A stretch of DNA of 34,274 bases from Shewanella sairae (GCF_023283535.1 NZ_JAKILT010000057.1:1-34274); one strand, 5' to 3'. Numbered from the stretch's first letter, positions 25,149 through 34,025 are shown. Translations and numbers: made by a program. Notes: generated by a model not told the origin, from the sequence alone.

Positions 25149-25305
25149 CGTGCCTCCAGTTGTGAGCTGGTCATAGAAAAAGTCTAGCAGAGTTAGACTT
25201 TAGTCGAATACTAATTAGCAATAATTTTCTGCGATGAGCTAATCAGCATGTAAGCTTGGTTTCGCTTCGTGCTAGAGTGAGCGTAAAAAAATAGGAAACC
25301 CATTA

Positions 25306-25749
25306 ATGATTATTCGTAAAGGCCAACAAGCAGATCTACACGCACTCGTTAACTTTAACCAAGCCATGGCACAAGAAACCGAAGGCTTAAGTTTAGACGG
25401 GCAAGTGCTAGAAAAAGGCGTTAACACCTTACTGACGTCACCAGAGAAAGGCTTTTATTTAGTCGCTGAAATTGACGGTGAAATTGCCGGTTCACTGATG
25501 GTGACCTTCGAGTGGAGCGACTGGCGTGCTAAAGATTACTACTGGATCCAAAGCGTGTATATTCGCCCAGAGAATCGTCGCCAAGGAATTTATGGCAAGC
25601 TTTACCAAGCCGTAAAAGACATAGCTGCAGACAACGGCGGCGCAGCCAGCTTTAGACTCTATGTTGAACAAGAAAACACTAAGGCGCAGCAAACTTATAG
25701 TGCGCTGGGTATGGAGCAAAGCTACTACTTGATGTACGAGCAAAAATAA
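25306..25749 (+). CDS. GNAT-family N-acetyltransferase
   Basis: 147 residues. It starts MIIRKGQQADLHAL, as many GNATs do. The acetyl-CoA-binding motif A is IQSVYIRPENRRQGIYGKLY near residue 84, and the downstream RLYVEQENTKAQQTYSALGM is a textbook motif B. Ribosome-binding site AGGAAAC. Single gene followed by a strong bidirectional terminator. Substrate unknown. Confidence 0.88.
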   Translation: MIIRKGQQADLHALVNFNQAMAQETEGLSLDGQVLEKGVNTLLTSPEKGFYLVAEIDGEIAGSLMVTFEWSDWRAKDYYWIQSVYIRPENRRQGIYGKLYQAVKDIAADNGGAASFRLYVEQENTKAQQTYSALGMEQSYYLMYEQK

Positions 25750-25776
25750 GCGATCAATTCTCAAAATCTAGACATG

Positions 25777-25804
25777 AAAAAGGCCATCAGTTGATGGCCT
25801 TTTT
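25777..25804. terminator. Bidirectional terminator between GNAT and sdaA
   Basis: AAAAAGGCCATCA and TGATGGCCTTTTT form a nearly perfect stem with A/T runs at both ends, able to stop both converging transcription units. Confidence 0.93.
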
Positions 25805-25831
25805 GCTACTTACTTGTGTTGGACACAAAAG

Positions 25832-27199
25832 TTAACCGCAGATGCTGGTTACTTTAATCGCCAAACCGCCTTGGCTGGTTTCACGGTACTTAACGTGCAT
25901 ATCTTTACCCGTTTCGTACATAGTCGCGATCACTTTGTCTAAGCTCACTTTTGGTGCGCAGTTACGACGCATCGCCATACGTGAAGAGTTAATCGCTTTA
26001 ACAGCGGCAATCGCGTTACGCTCAATACATGGAACCTGTACTTGGCCAGCAACTGGGTCACAAGTTAGACCTAAGTTATGCTCCATGCCAATTTCAGCCG
26101 CCATACAGACTTGCTCTGGGTTTGCGCCCATGATTTCAGCCAGACCAGCAGCAGCCATTGAACAAGCTACGCCGACTTCACCCTGACAACCAACTTCTGC
26201 GCCAGAAATAGAAGCGTTACGCTTGTATAGCGAGCCTACTGCAGCAGCTGCTAGGAAGAAGCGCGTGTACTCTTGCTTACCAACAGGCTTAATGAACTTG
26301 TCATAATAAGCCAATACCGCAGGAATGATCCCCGCAGCGCCGTTAGTTGGCGAAGTAACCACACGGCCACCAGCAGCGTTTTCTTCACTTACAGCCATCG
26401 CAAATACGTTGATCCAATCAACGATTTCCATTGGGTCGCTAGATAAACGCTCACCGGTTAACAACTGGCGGTAAAGTGCTGGTGCACGACGAGCCACTTT
26501 AAGTGGGCCAGCTAATACGCCTTCAGTTTGACAGCCTTTGTCAATTGCTTGATGCATGGTAGACCATACTGCACCAAAGCCATCGTAAATCGCTTCTTCG
26601 CTGTTGAAACACAATTCATTCTTAAACATGACACTGCTGATGCTTAAGCCAGTTTCTTTACAGGTTGCTAAAAGCTCGTCTGCATAGTTAAACGGGTATG
26701 GCACTTCAACTGGGTTTTCAACTTCTTTGCCAAATTGTGATTCTTCAACAATAAAGCCACCGCCAACTGAATAGTATGTCTTGCTTAGTACAAGCTCATC
26801 ACCATTGAATGCGTGCAACATCATGCCATTTTCATGTAATGGTAATGCATGGCTGTGGAAAATCACTGCGTCGTGACCAAAGTCTACTAGCTGCTTTTCG
26901 CTACCCATAGGTAATTTCTGAGTTTGTTCAACGTCAGCAATAAAACCTGGGATTGAATCAATATCAACGTCATGAGGTGAGTTACCACCTAAGCCAACAA
27001 TGATTGCGATATCAGTGTGGTGACCTTTACCGGTTAACGATAAAGAGCCAAAAATTTCTACACTCAAACGTGTCACTTGTGCAAATTGACCCGTTTGACG
27101 AACATCATCGATAAACTCTTTGGCGGCCTTCATCGGCCCGACAGTATGAGAGCTCGATGGACCCACACCTATCTTAAAAATATCAAATGCGCTAAACAT
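25832..27199 (-). CDS. sdaA: L-serine dehydratase (iron-sulfur)
   Basis: 455 residues, matching the single-chain [4Fe-4S] L-serine ammonia-lyases SdaA/SdaB of E. coli. It converts L-serine to pyruvate and ammonia in the cytosol. The N-terminus FDIFKIGVGPSSSHTVGPMKAA is the family signature of the beta domain; the alpha domain contains GGRVVTSPTNGAAGI and cluster-type cysteines in GCQGEVGVACSM and in the LTCDPVAGQVQVPC region. GAGGTGA lies ahead of ATG. It follows the serine transporter gene by 128 bp on the same strand, forming an sdaC-sdaA unit. Confidence 0.95.
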   Translation of the reverse strand: MFSAFDIFKIGVGPSSSHTVGPMKAAKEFIDDVRQTGQFAQVTRLSVEIFGSLSLTGKGHHTDIAIIVGLGGNSPHDVDIDSIPGFIADVEQTQKLPMGSEKQLVDFGHDAVIFHSHALPLHENGMMLHAFNGDELVLSKTYYSVGGGFIVEESQFGKEVENPVEVPYPFNYADELLATCKETGLSISSVMFKNELCFNSEEAIYDGFGAVWSTMHQAIDKGCQTEGVLAGPLKVARRAPALYRQLLTGERLSSDPMEIVDWINVFAMAVSEENAAGGRVVTSPTNGAAGIIPAVLAYYDKFIKPVGKQEYTRFFLAAAAVGSLYKRNASISGAEVGCQGEVGVACSMAAAGLAEIMGANPEQVCMAAEIGMEHNLGLTCDPVAGQVQVPCIERNAIAAVKAINSSRMAMRRNCAPKVSLDKVIATMYETGKDMHVKYRETSQGGLAIKVTSICG

Positions 27200-27224
27200 A
27201 AAAAATCACCTCGGAAAAAGAGGA

Positions 27225-27249
27225 AAAGCCTGGAAAGAATCCAGGCTTT
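27225..27249 (-). terminator. Hairpin between sdaC and sdaA (possible attenuator)
   Basis: On the transcribed strand AAAGCCTGGA-TTCTT-TCCAGGCTTT is a perfect 10-bp stem followed by TCCTCTTTTTCC, a T-rich but imperfect tail. The same tail contains CCTC, which can pair with the GAGG of the sdaA ribosome-binding site (27209-27223). This could cut sdaA expression relative to sdaC by partial termination or translational hindrance. Confidence 0.62.
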
Positions 27250-27327
27250 ATCAAACATAATGGAACTAAAAAACTGGACGCTTTAAGGTGCTCACATGCA
27301 ACCTTTAGGCGCCCAGCTATTATCTAT

Positions 27328-28680
27328 TTAAGATACTAATCCAAATAGAATCGCAGTCATTGCAAGTAGACCTGCAATCACAACGAAGATGTTGCTGAAA
27401 CGACCACGGTATGCAGCTAAAGCTGGCACCTTATGAATCGCATACATTGGCATTAGGTAAAGGATAGCCGCAATGATTGGGCCGCCTAATGCTTCAATCA
27501 TACCTAGGATGCTTGGGTTAATAACAGCCACGCCCCAGATAGTGAAGAACATGAAACCTAAGATGAACTTGTTCATTTTAGAATCAGAAACTTCTTTACC
27601 ACTTGAACGTAATTGCTTAGTGATTAGACCTTTCATGCCTTCAGTTGCACCCATATAGTGACCGAAGAAAGAAGAGATAATCGCAACGAAAGCAATGAAT
27701 GGACCGAAGTAGCTTACAAATCCACTCTCATGTACGTTCGCCAAGTAAGAAAGAATTGGCAAGTTTAACTCTTTTGCTTCAGCAAGCTGTGCTGGCGATA
27801 GTGCTAGTACACATGAGATTACGAACATCATCACGAAACCAACCAACATCAATGTGGTGTTACGTAAGATAACGTCTGCTTTACGTGCTGCATTAGCGCC
27901 GTGCTCACGCTTTAGTGATACAGAGAACTGTGAAATCGCTGGCGAGTGGTTGAATGCAAAAATCAATACTGGAATGGTTAACCAAACTGTACCTAGGAAT
28001 TCACCTGCTGATGGTACAACTTCTAGTGCGTCCATCTTCCAATCTGGGATCAAGTAGAAAGACATGAATGCTAGGATAGCAACTAATGGGTATACCAATA
28101 GCTGAGTCACTTTAAGCATCATTTTCTCGCCCGCTACCATCACAGACATCATAGCAATGATAAGACCACCAGATAGCAACCAGCGTGGTACACCAGACAC
28201 TTTATCCATGATCTGCACGCCAGCTTCAGTCAGCATAGGCGCACCATCAGCCGCTAAACGTGGAATTTCCACAAAGATGTTTAGCTGGTTAACGATAAAG
28301 CTTTCAACTGTGTTAGTAATACCTACACCGTAGATCAAAACGATTGGGTAGATAGCAAAGAAATAAAGCAAAGTAATTGCTTTACCCGCACCAACACCAA
28401 AGTGCTCTTCTACAACGTGAGTAATATCGCTACCAGGCTTGCTTGATGAACAAACAAAGCGTGATAATCCGCGGTGAGCCAGGTAAGTCATTGGACCGAT
28501 GATAGCAACCATCATCATTAGTGGCCAAAAACCGCCCATACCGGCGTTAATTGGTAGGAATAGAATTCCGGCACCAACAGCGGTACCGAACAAACTCAAC
28601 ATCCAAGTCGTATCTTGACGTGTCCAAGGCATCGACTTAGTCGTTGCCGCATCTTTTGTTGTGATCGCGTCTTTTTGCAT
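27328..28680 (-). CDS. sdaC: Serine transporter (SdaC-type, HAAAP family)
   Basis: 450 residues from the ATG at 28680, chosen for AAGGT about eight bases upstream; the open frame extends ten codons further upstream without support. About eleven hydrophobic segments are visible. Family segments include LSLFGTAVGAGILFLPINAG at the first membrane helix, IYPIVLIYGVGITNTVESF, and FNHSPAISQFSVSLKREHG. SdaC proteins are H+-coupled L-serine importers of the inner membrane. It is first in a unit with sdaA, so serine is imported and then deaminated. Confidence 0.92.
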   Translation of the reverse strand: MQKDAITTKDAATTKSMPWTRQDTTWMLSLFGTAVGAGILFLPINAGMGGFWPLMMMVAIIGPMTYLAHRGLSRFVCSSSKPGSDITHVVEEHFGVGAGKAITLLYFFAIYPIVLIYGVGITNTVESFIVNQLNIFVEIPRLAADGAPMLTEAGVQIMDKVSGVPRWLLSGGLIIAMMSVMVAGEKMMLKVTQLLVYPLVAILAFMSFYLIPDWKMDALEVVPSAGEFLGTVWLTIPVLIFAFNHSPAISQFSVSLKREHGANAARKADVILRNTTLMLVGFVMMFVISCVLALSPAQLAEAKELNLPILSYLANVHESGFVSYFGPFIAFVAIISSFFGHYMGATEGMKGLITKQLRSSGKEVSDSKMNKFILGFMFFTIWGVAVINPSILGMIEALGGPIIAAILYLMPMYAIHKVPALAAYRGRFSNIFVVIAGLLAMTAILFGLVS

Positions 28681-29250
28681 TCTTGTTACCTTGATGGTGC
28701 TGAGACACACCAGTAAATTTTGATCTCAGGAGTAATTTCGCGGTTAAGAATATCCTAATGCATGCGCTAAAAATTGATCTGGGTTCATATTCTGTAATTG
28801 ATTTTCAGATTGTAACCATTTTGGGATCCAGATCTCTTTATTCATGTAATAAGTTTTCATTTGGTACGCACAAAACCAACCTAATCGAACCTTAAATTAA
28901 CATTAATGTCACGTAAATAATGAAATGCTGATATAAAAGCTCACGCTGCCGAAAATTGCAGGCGGACATAAGTCACAAAAATCCATTTTTACCGACATCA
29001 CCCAACAAGTCCCTCGCAATCCTTGAAGCAGGTCACAGCTTTTCAAGGCGAGTTTAAGCTTGTGATTAGATAAACTAATGCAAAAAACATGTAATTTTTT
29101 ATCGAGCAAAAGTTAACCATAGTTGAGTTATTGATTACTCGGTTAATTTTAGGTGATATTTGTGCCTTATCTTACAGGTGAAGCGTGCGCAAAAATGCAA
29201 TACAATAAAGCCATTACCTACACCTGTTTTAGTAGAGAAATACAATTAAA
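28681..29250. other. 570-bp gap upstream of sdaC and yjjX
   Basis: It holds the divergent control regions of sdaC (minus) and yjjX (plus). I see no gene: an open frame at 28909-29109 lacks a ribosome-binding site and protein character. Several TCAC/GTGA half-sites are scattered here, but none forms a convincing CRP operator by eye. Confidence 0.4.
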
Positions 29251-29790
29251 ATGACAGACACAATTAAGGTCATCGTTGGTTCAACAAACCCGGTTAAAGT
29301 GGGTGCGGCTCAAGCGGCTTTTACAACACTCTTTCCAACAAGCAGCATAGAATGCCACGGCGTTGATGCGCCTTCTGCTGTGGCGGATCAGCCAATGACT
29401 GATGCAGAAACTAAATTAGGGGCAATTAACCGCGTCAAATTTTGTCAAACTAACCATCAGGCTGATTACTATATCGCGATGGAAGGCGGCGTCGATCTAT
29501 TTGAGCATGGACCAGCCACCTTTGCTTATATTGCGATCGCACATCAGTCTCAGGTTACGCTTGGTCGAGGTGCCCAGCTTCCTCTTCCTATGCAGGTATA
29601 CCAAGCCTTAACTCAAGGTCAAGAACTTGGGCATGTAATGGACAGTATGTTCAATACCGTCAACATTAAGCAAAAAGGCGGGGCAATAGGTCTACTCACC
29701 AACGGCAACGAGACCCGCCAAAGCAATTACACGCAAGCAATTATCCTGGCTATGGCGCCCATGTTGCACCCAAACTTGTATTTAAATTAG
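29251..29790 (+). CDS. yjjX: Inosine/xanthosine triphosphatase (YjjX)
   Basis: 179 residues of the DUF84/ITPase-related family. E. coli YjjX hydrolyses ITP and XTP, protecting nucleotide pools from deaminated purines. The N-terminal IKVIVGSTNPVKVGAAQAAF is the family signature; ADYYIAMEGGVD and GAIGLLTNG complete the nucleotide pocket. Cytosolic, no signal peptide. Ribosome-binding site is weak (AGAGAAATACAATTAAA before ATG). Single gene. Confidence 0.92.
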   Translation: MTDTIKVIVGSTNPVKVGAAQAAFTTLFPTSSIECHGVDAPSAVADQPMTDAETKLGAINRVKFCQTNHQADYYIAMEGGVDLFEHGPATFAYIAIAHQSQVTLGRGAQLPLPMQVYQALTQGQELGHVMDSMFNTVNIKQKGGAIGLLTNGNETRQSNYTQAIILAMAPMLHPNLYLN

Positions 29791-29883
29791 CGTTACCTTT
29801 ATTATTTTCAACTTAAGGAACTTGATTTTAAAAAATAGTCCTCGTAAGTTAGGTGTTACCCGCAACTAACTTAGAACTGTTCA

Positions 29884-30825
29884 ATGAATCAAGCTCTACC
29901 AGATAGTCCTTGCGCCGCTTCTCAGTTACGCCGCCTTTCTAGGCAGCTTATTCGCCAATTGGGCTTACTTGATGCCGCTTGTGGTAGCCAACCGTTATCA
30001 CCTGTTCAAGCTCATACATTAATTGAACTTGGACAAAGCCAGTATTCGATTAAACAACTGGCAGAAATTCTCAATATCGACAAGTCCAATGCGAGCCGAG
30101 CAGTCAGCCACCTCGTCGATAAAGGCTTTGCTAAGTCTCAATCCAACCCCCGAGATAATCGCAGTCTTGTTGTACAAGTTACACCTAAAGGTAAGAGACA
30201 GCTGGTAAAACTGAATCATCAACAAAACCAGCTATTCAGCGATATTATGGCTCAGTTACCACAAGAACATATTGCAGAACTAGAGCTGTCACTCAGCCGT
30301 TATAACAAAGCATTAGTGCAGTCTAAGGTGCAGCAGGGTTATCAGATCCGAAGTATCAGCGCCGACGACAATGGACAAATGGCAGCTGTGATCCGCCAAG
30401 TGTCAGCAGAATATGGCTTAACCGCAGATAAAGGCTATGGCGTTGCAGATAAAACCTTAGACTGCTTAAGCGAGGTCTACCAAGCTAACAATAGCCATTA
30501 CTGGGTGATAGAACTCGACGGCAAGATCTTAGGCGGTGCTGGTATTGCCCCACTTGCCGGTGAAGAGAATATTTGCGAACTACAGAAAATGTATTTTGCG
30601 AGTGAATTACGCGGTAAAGGCTTTGCTAAGCGCCTTGCTCTACAGGCAATTAATTTTGCTACTGAGCAAGGTTTTTCCGATTGCTACTTAGAGACCACTG
30701 CCAACTTGATCCAAGCTATCAAGCTGTATGAGTCATTAGGTTTTCAGCATATCGATAGACCGCTAGGTAATACTGGCCACAATGCTTGTGAAATCACTAT
30801 GCTCAAGCCATTAACGGCCAGTTAA
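29884..30825 (+). CDS. MarR-type regulator fused to GNAT acetyltransferase
   Basis: 313 residues with two domains. Residues about 10-150 are a MarR winged helix (SIKQLAEILNIDKSNASRAVSHLVDKGFA, then NPRDNRSLVVQVTPKG as the wing). Residues about 152-310 are a GNAT domain with motif A LQKMYFASELRGKGFAKRLA and motif B TTANLIQAIKLYESLGF. Such MarR-GNAT fusions are a known architecture. A single polypeptide that senses, binds DNA and acetylates a small molecule or protein is implied. Neither the substrate nor the regulated promoter is evident; autoregulation is possible. Confidence 0.9.
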   Translation: MNQALPDSPCAASQLRRLSRQLIRQLGLLDAACGSQPLSPVQAHTLIELGQSQYSIKQLAEILNIDKSNASRAVSHLVDKGFAKSQSNPRDNRSLVVQVTPKGKRQLVKLNHQQNQLFSDIMAQLPQEHIAELELSLSRYNKALVQSKVQQGYQIRSISADDNGQMAAVIRQVSAEYGLTADKGYGVADKTLDCLSEVYQANNSHYWVIELDGKILGGAGIAPLAGEENICELQKMYFASELRGKGFAKRLALQAINFATEQGFSDCYLETTANLIQAIKLYESLGFQHIDRPLGNTGHNACEITMLKPLTAS

Positions 30826-31004
30826 TCGATTTATCTGCCTCAGCATTCATACTTAAGATAAGCATATAGTTTTTATAGTAAAAGCTTGCTAGCCTGCAGA
30901 ATAGTAATCAACAGGTGCTCCTTGGTTGGCTCAAAATATTACGTTCTCGCTGAGTCACCATAACTAATTGCTACCAAGTACTATTCAGATATAAGAGGTT
31001 TTTT

Positions 31005-32048
31005 ATGCAATATAGACGTCTTTCGCATTCAAGTTTACATGTTAGCCAAATCTGTTTAGGTACCATGACTTGGGGTGCGCAAAATACCCAAGCACAAGCG
31101 TTTGAACAGCTCGATTACGCTATTGGTGAAGGGATTAACTTTATCGATACTGCTGAGCTGTACCCAGTACCACCTGAAGCTGAGACTCAAGGTGAAACCG
31201 AACGTATTTTAGGTAATTACCTCAAGCAAAGAGGTAATCGCGACAATCTTATTATTGCCTCTAAAGTGGCAGCTCCTGGTGGTAAGAGCGATTATATTCG
31301 CCCTAATATGGCTCTAGACTGGCGTAACATTCACGCCGCGGTCGATGCGTCACTTGAGCGCTTGCAGCTCGACACTATCGATCTTTACCAAATCCACTGG
31401 CCAGACAGAAACACTAACTTTTTTGGTGAGTTAAGCTACAACCAAATCGATGAGCATGAGAAGCAAACCCCAATTATCGATACCTTAGAGGCGCTGGCAG
31501 ATCTGGTTAAGTCTGGAAAAATCCGCTATATCGGTATTTCAAACGAGACACCTTGGGGATTTATGGAGTATCTGCGTTTAGCCGAAAAACATGACTTGCC
31601 TAAAATTGTCTCAGTGCAAAACCCTTATAACTTGCTTAACCGCAGTTATGAAGTGGGCATGGCGGAAATAAGCCATCGCGAAGAAGTGCCATTACTGGCC
31701 TACTCGCCACTGGCATTTGGTGCACTGTCGGGTAAATACCTAGATAACCAGTGGCCAGAGGGCGCAAGAATGACCCTGTTTAAACGTTTTGCACGTTATA
31801 CCGGTACGCAACTGGCATTAGACGCCACTAAAGCTTATGTCGAACTGGCGCGCGAGTTTAATATGAGCCCTGCGCAAATGGCATTAGCCTTTGTTAACTC
31901 AAGAAAGTTTGTTGCCTCGAATATTATCGGTGCCACCAATCTTGAGCAGCTAAAAGAGAATATAGACAGTGTAAATTGTGCTATTTCTCCCGAGTTACAG
32001 TTACGCTTAGACGAGCTAGCCCTGCTATATCGCCTGCCCTGCCCATAA
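31005..32048 (+). CDS. tas: Tas-type NADP(H)-dependent aldo/keto reductase
   Basis: 347 residues, matching E. coli Tas in length and in features. The N-terminus MQYRRLSHSSLHVSQICLGT is typical. The catalytic tetrad of aldo/keto reductases is visible as Asp48, Tyr53, Lys87 and His131 (the last in LYQIHWPD). VQNPYNLLNR and LAYSPLAFGALSGKY are the usual later motifs, with NIIGATNLEQL in the cofactor-binding C-terminus. AAGAGG precedes ATG. Physiological substrate unknown; Tas was found through suppression of tyrosine auxotrophy. Strong terminator follows. Confidence 0.92.
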   Translation: MQYRRLSHSSLHVSQICLGTMTWGAQNTQAQAFEQLDYAIGEGINFIDTAELYPVPPEAETQGETERILGNYLKQRGNRDNLIIASKVAAPGGKSDYIRPNMALDWRNIHAAVDASLERLQLDTIDLYQIHWPDRNTNFFGELSYNQIDEHEKQTPIIDTLEALADLVKSGKIRYIGISNETPWGFMEYLRLAEKHDLPKIVSVQNPYNLLNRSYEVGMAEISHREEVPLLAYSPLAFGALSGKYLDNQWPEGARMTLFKRFARYTGTQLALDATKAYVELAREFNMSPAQMALAFVNSRKFVASNIIGATNLEQLKENIDSVNCAISPELQLRLDELALLYRLPCP

Positions 32049-32083
32049 AAAATCCCCAGTTTTAACAGTCTAACCTTGCTTTA

Positions 32084-32118
32084 GGCGCACAGATCTTACA
32101 AGATCGATGCGCCTTTTT
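32084..32118 (+). terminator. Intrinsic terminator after tas
   Basis: GGCGCA/TGCGCC encloses an inner GATCTT/AAGATC stem and is followed by TTTTT. The strongest terminator in this part of the window. It includes the upstream ATG of the next open frame (32107), showing that this ATG is not the desulfurase start. Confidence 0.92.
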
Positions 32119-32145
32119 ACTTTTCAACTATCTCGGATCAGATTA

Positions 32146-33357
32146 ATGGATCTCTCAAGCCTGCGGTCACAATTTCCAACGCTCGCGCAATCTAATGATG
32201 GCTACTCTCTGTGTTACTTAGATACTGCAGCAACCAGCCAAAAACCGCAGTGCGTAATAGACGCCATGAATCAGTATTATCATTTAGATAATGCCAATGT
32301 GCACCGCGCAGCACACCAGCTATCAGCTCGTGCTACCAGCCAATATGAAGCGGTGCGCGATAAACTGCAGCTATTTGTTAATGCCGAGCGCCGGGAAGAG
32401 ATTATTTTTACCCACGGTACCACTGAATCCATCAATATGGTGGCCAATGGCTTAACGGCTCATATTAAAGCGGGTACTGTGATCTTAATTGATAGCGCCG
32501 CTCACCACGCCAATATTGTGCCTTGGCAAGAGCTAGCTAAACGCACAGGCGCCATCATAAAACCTATCCCGCTAACCGCTGATTGCCGACTTGATGTCAG
32601 TGCATTCGATGCATTACTTAGCCAAAAACCTGCCATTGTCGCCCTAAGTCATGTATCCAACGCACTGGGCACACTTAACCCAGTTAACGAGCTTGTGGCT
32701 AAAGCCAAGCAAGCTGGTGCAATAACCTTAGTAGATGGCGCGCAGGCCATTGCGCATCTCACCGTTGATGTACAGGCTATTGGTTGCGACTTTTACGTGT
32801 TCTCCGGCCATAAAATGTATGGCCCTACTGGTGTTGGTACTCTATATGGGCGCTTTGAAGTGCTCGATACATTAAGCCCGTTAATGACCGGCGGCGAGAT
32901 GATTAAAAGCGTCAGTTTTGAGCACACAGAATTTAATATTCTGCCCAACCGCCTTGAAGCTGGCACGCCACCGATTGCAGAAGTGATTGGCTTAGGCGCA
33001 GCAATAGACTTTATCAATGGATTACCTCGCTCAGAGCTGCATGCTGCAGAGCAAGCGCTATTAATCTATCTACAACATGAACTAACGGCATTGGGAGATG
33101 TGGTACTTTATGGCGCGCATACAGACAATATTGGCGCTGTGGCATTTAATTTAGCCGATGAGCATCACCAAGATGTGGGGATTTTGCTTGATCAACAAGG
33201 TATCGCCGTACGCTGCGGTCATCACTGCGCCATGCCACTAATGCAAACTTTAGGGTTAAAAGGCTGCTGCCGCGCATCAATTGGGGTTTATACTAATAAG
33301 GCCGATATCGATAACTTCATTAATGCGATGAAATCGGTAAAAAACTTGCTGCTGTAA
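32146..33357 (+). CDS. csdA: Cysteine desulfurase (SufS/CsdA group II)
   Basis: 403 residues from the ATG at 32146; the longer frame from 32107 starts inside the tas terminator. A pyridoxal-phosphate enzyme that removes sulfur from cysteine as a persulfide for Fe-S cluster or sulfur-transfer pathways. The PLP lysine is in FSGHKMYGPTG (about Lys223), and the active-site cysteine lies in CGHHCAMPL (about Cys361). HGTTESINMVANG and DGAQAIAHL are other conserved blocks. The GHHCAMPL sequence is closer to SufS than to E. coli CsdA, so the symbol is tentative. No csdE or suf genes follow within the window, where REPINs and an IS begin instead. Confidence 0.88.
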   Translation: MDLSSLRSQFPTLAQSNDGYSLCYLDTAATSQKPQCVIDAMNQYYHLDNANVHRAAHQLSARATSQYEAVRDKLQLFVNAERREEIIFTHGTTESINMVANGLTAHIKAGTVILIDSAAHHANIVPWQELAKRTGAIIKPIPLTADCRLDVSAFDALLSQKPAIVALSHVSNALGTLNPVNELVAKAKQAGAITLVDGAQAIAHLTVDVQAIGCDFYVFSGHKMYGPTGVGTLYGRFEVLDTLSPLMTGGEMIKSVSFEHTEFNILPNRLEAGTPPIAEVIGLGAAIDFINGLPRSELHAAEQALLIYLQHELTALGDVVLYGAHTDNIGAVAFNLADEHHQDVGILLDQQGIAVRCGHHCAMPLMQTLGLKGCCRASIGVYTNKADIDNFINAMKSVKNLLL

Positions 33358-33371
33358 TAGAAGTGGCTATT

Positions 33372-33421
33372 GTAGGCCAGCATTTATATCGTCATCCTAG
33401 ATGGGCTAAAGCCCAACCTAC
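33372..33421. repeat. Short REPIN
   Basis: GTAGGCCAGCATTTATATCG at the left and GGGCTAAAGCCCAACCTAC at the right form the same inverted REP pair as the units in 23-518, read in the opposite orientation and with a spacer of only about ten bases. Confidence 0.85.
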
Positions 33422-33430
33422 ATAAGACAG

Positions 33431-33585
33431 AATGCAGGTGCTTGGTTTTAAAAAACTAAAACGGTAATTACTGAGTAAAGACACAAAGCAAAACCATTTT
33501 AGCCAAAATGTAAGGTGCTTAGTTTTAGAAAAAACTAAAACGGTAATTACTGAGTAGAGACACAAAGCAAAACCATTTTAGCCAA
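33431..33585. repeat. 76/79-bp tandem duplication with two hairpins per copy
   Basis: Copy 1 (33431-33506) and copy 2 (33507-33585) are nearly identical, differing by a few substitutions and three inserted bases. Each copy contains GTTTTA(G)/(C)TAAAAC around an A-run (33522-33541 in copy 2), the palindrome GTAATTAC, and CATTTT-AGCC-AAAATG at its end. The block lies between two REPINs; its origin is not recognised. Confidence 0.85.
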
Positions 33586-33588
33586 AAT

Positions 33589-33634
33589 GTAGGTCGGCAT
33601 TTATGCCGTCATATTAGATGGGCTGAAGCCCAAC
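33589..33634. repeat. REPIN truncated by IS insertion
   Basis: GTAGGTCGGCATTTATGCCG begins a REPIN whose second arm reads GGGCTGAAGCCCAAC and then stops at 33634, where CTAC is expected; the next bases, TGTAGTGGCA, look like the left end of the IS. Confidence 0.78.
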
Positions 33635-33652
33635 TGTAGTGGCATAGTGAAT

Positions 33653-33684
33653 TTGGACACCAAGATGTAAGGGGTATAATCCCC
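33653..33684 (+). promoter_or_regulatory. IS3 transposase promoter
   Basis: TTGGAC (33653-33658) and a perfect TATAAT (33675-33680) are spaced by 16 bp. The -10 is inside the palindrome GGGG-TATAAT-CCCC (33671-33684), which may limit or regulate promoter opening. Confidence 0.72.
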
Positions 33685-33705
33685 ATCTAAACACAAGGTG
33701 AACAA

Positions 33706-34017
33706 ATGACCCGTAAATCAAAACCAACTTATACTGCTGAATTTAGATTAGAAGCCGCCCAGTTAGTAATAGACCAAGGCTATACAGTTAAAGAAGCTCA
33801 CCTGGCTATGAACGTAAGCCGCTCTGCAATGGAGAAGTGGGTTAGCCAGCTCAAGAAAGAGCGTCGTGGTATATCCAATCGAGCCAATCCACTTACTCCA
33901 GAGTTGATTAAAATCAAAGAGCTTGAGAAAAAGATTAAACGCATTGAATTGGAGAAAGAAATACTAAAAAAGGCTACGGCTCTCTTGATGTCAGACTCAA
34001 TCAACAATTTGAAATAA
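33706..34017 (+). CDS. IS3-family transposase OrfA
   Basis: 103 residues, the DNA-binding half of an IS3 transposase. An N-terminal helix-turn-helix (YTAEFRLEAAQLVIDQGYTV, then AMNVSRSAMEKWV) recognises the IS ends, followed by a leucine-zipper-like helix (IKELEKKIKRIELEKEILKKA) for oligomerisation. AAGGTG precedes ATG. The slippery heptamer A-AAA-AAG at 33966-33972 near its end allows a -1 ribosomal frameshift into orfB, the classic way IS3 elements make the full OrfAB transposase. Confidence 0.93.
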   Translation: MTRKSKPTYTAEFRLEAAQLVIDQGYTVKEAHLAMNVSRSAMEKWVSQLKKERRGISNRANPLTPELIKIKELEKKIKRIELEKEILKKATALLMSDSINNLK

Positions 34018-34025
34018 TTGAAGAA

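Noticed and set aside
28909..29109. 66-codon minus-strand open frame upstream of sdaC
   Set aside because: No ribosome-binding site and no conserved character; lies in a divergent control region.
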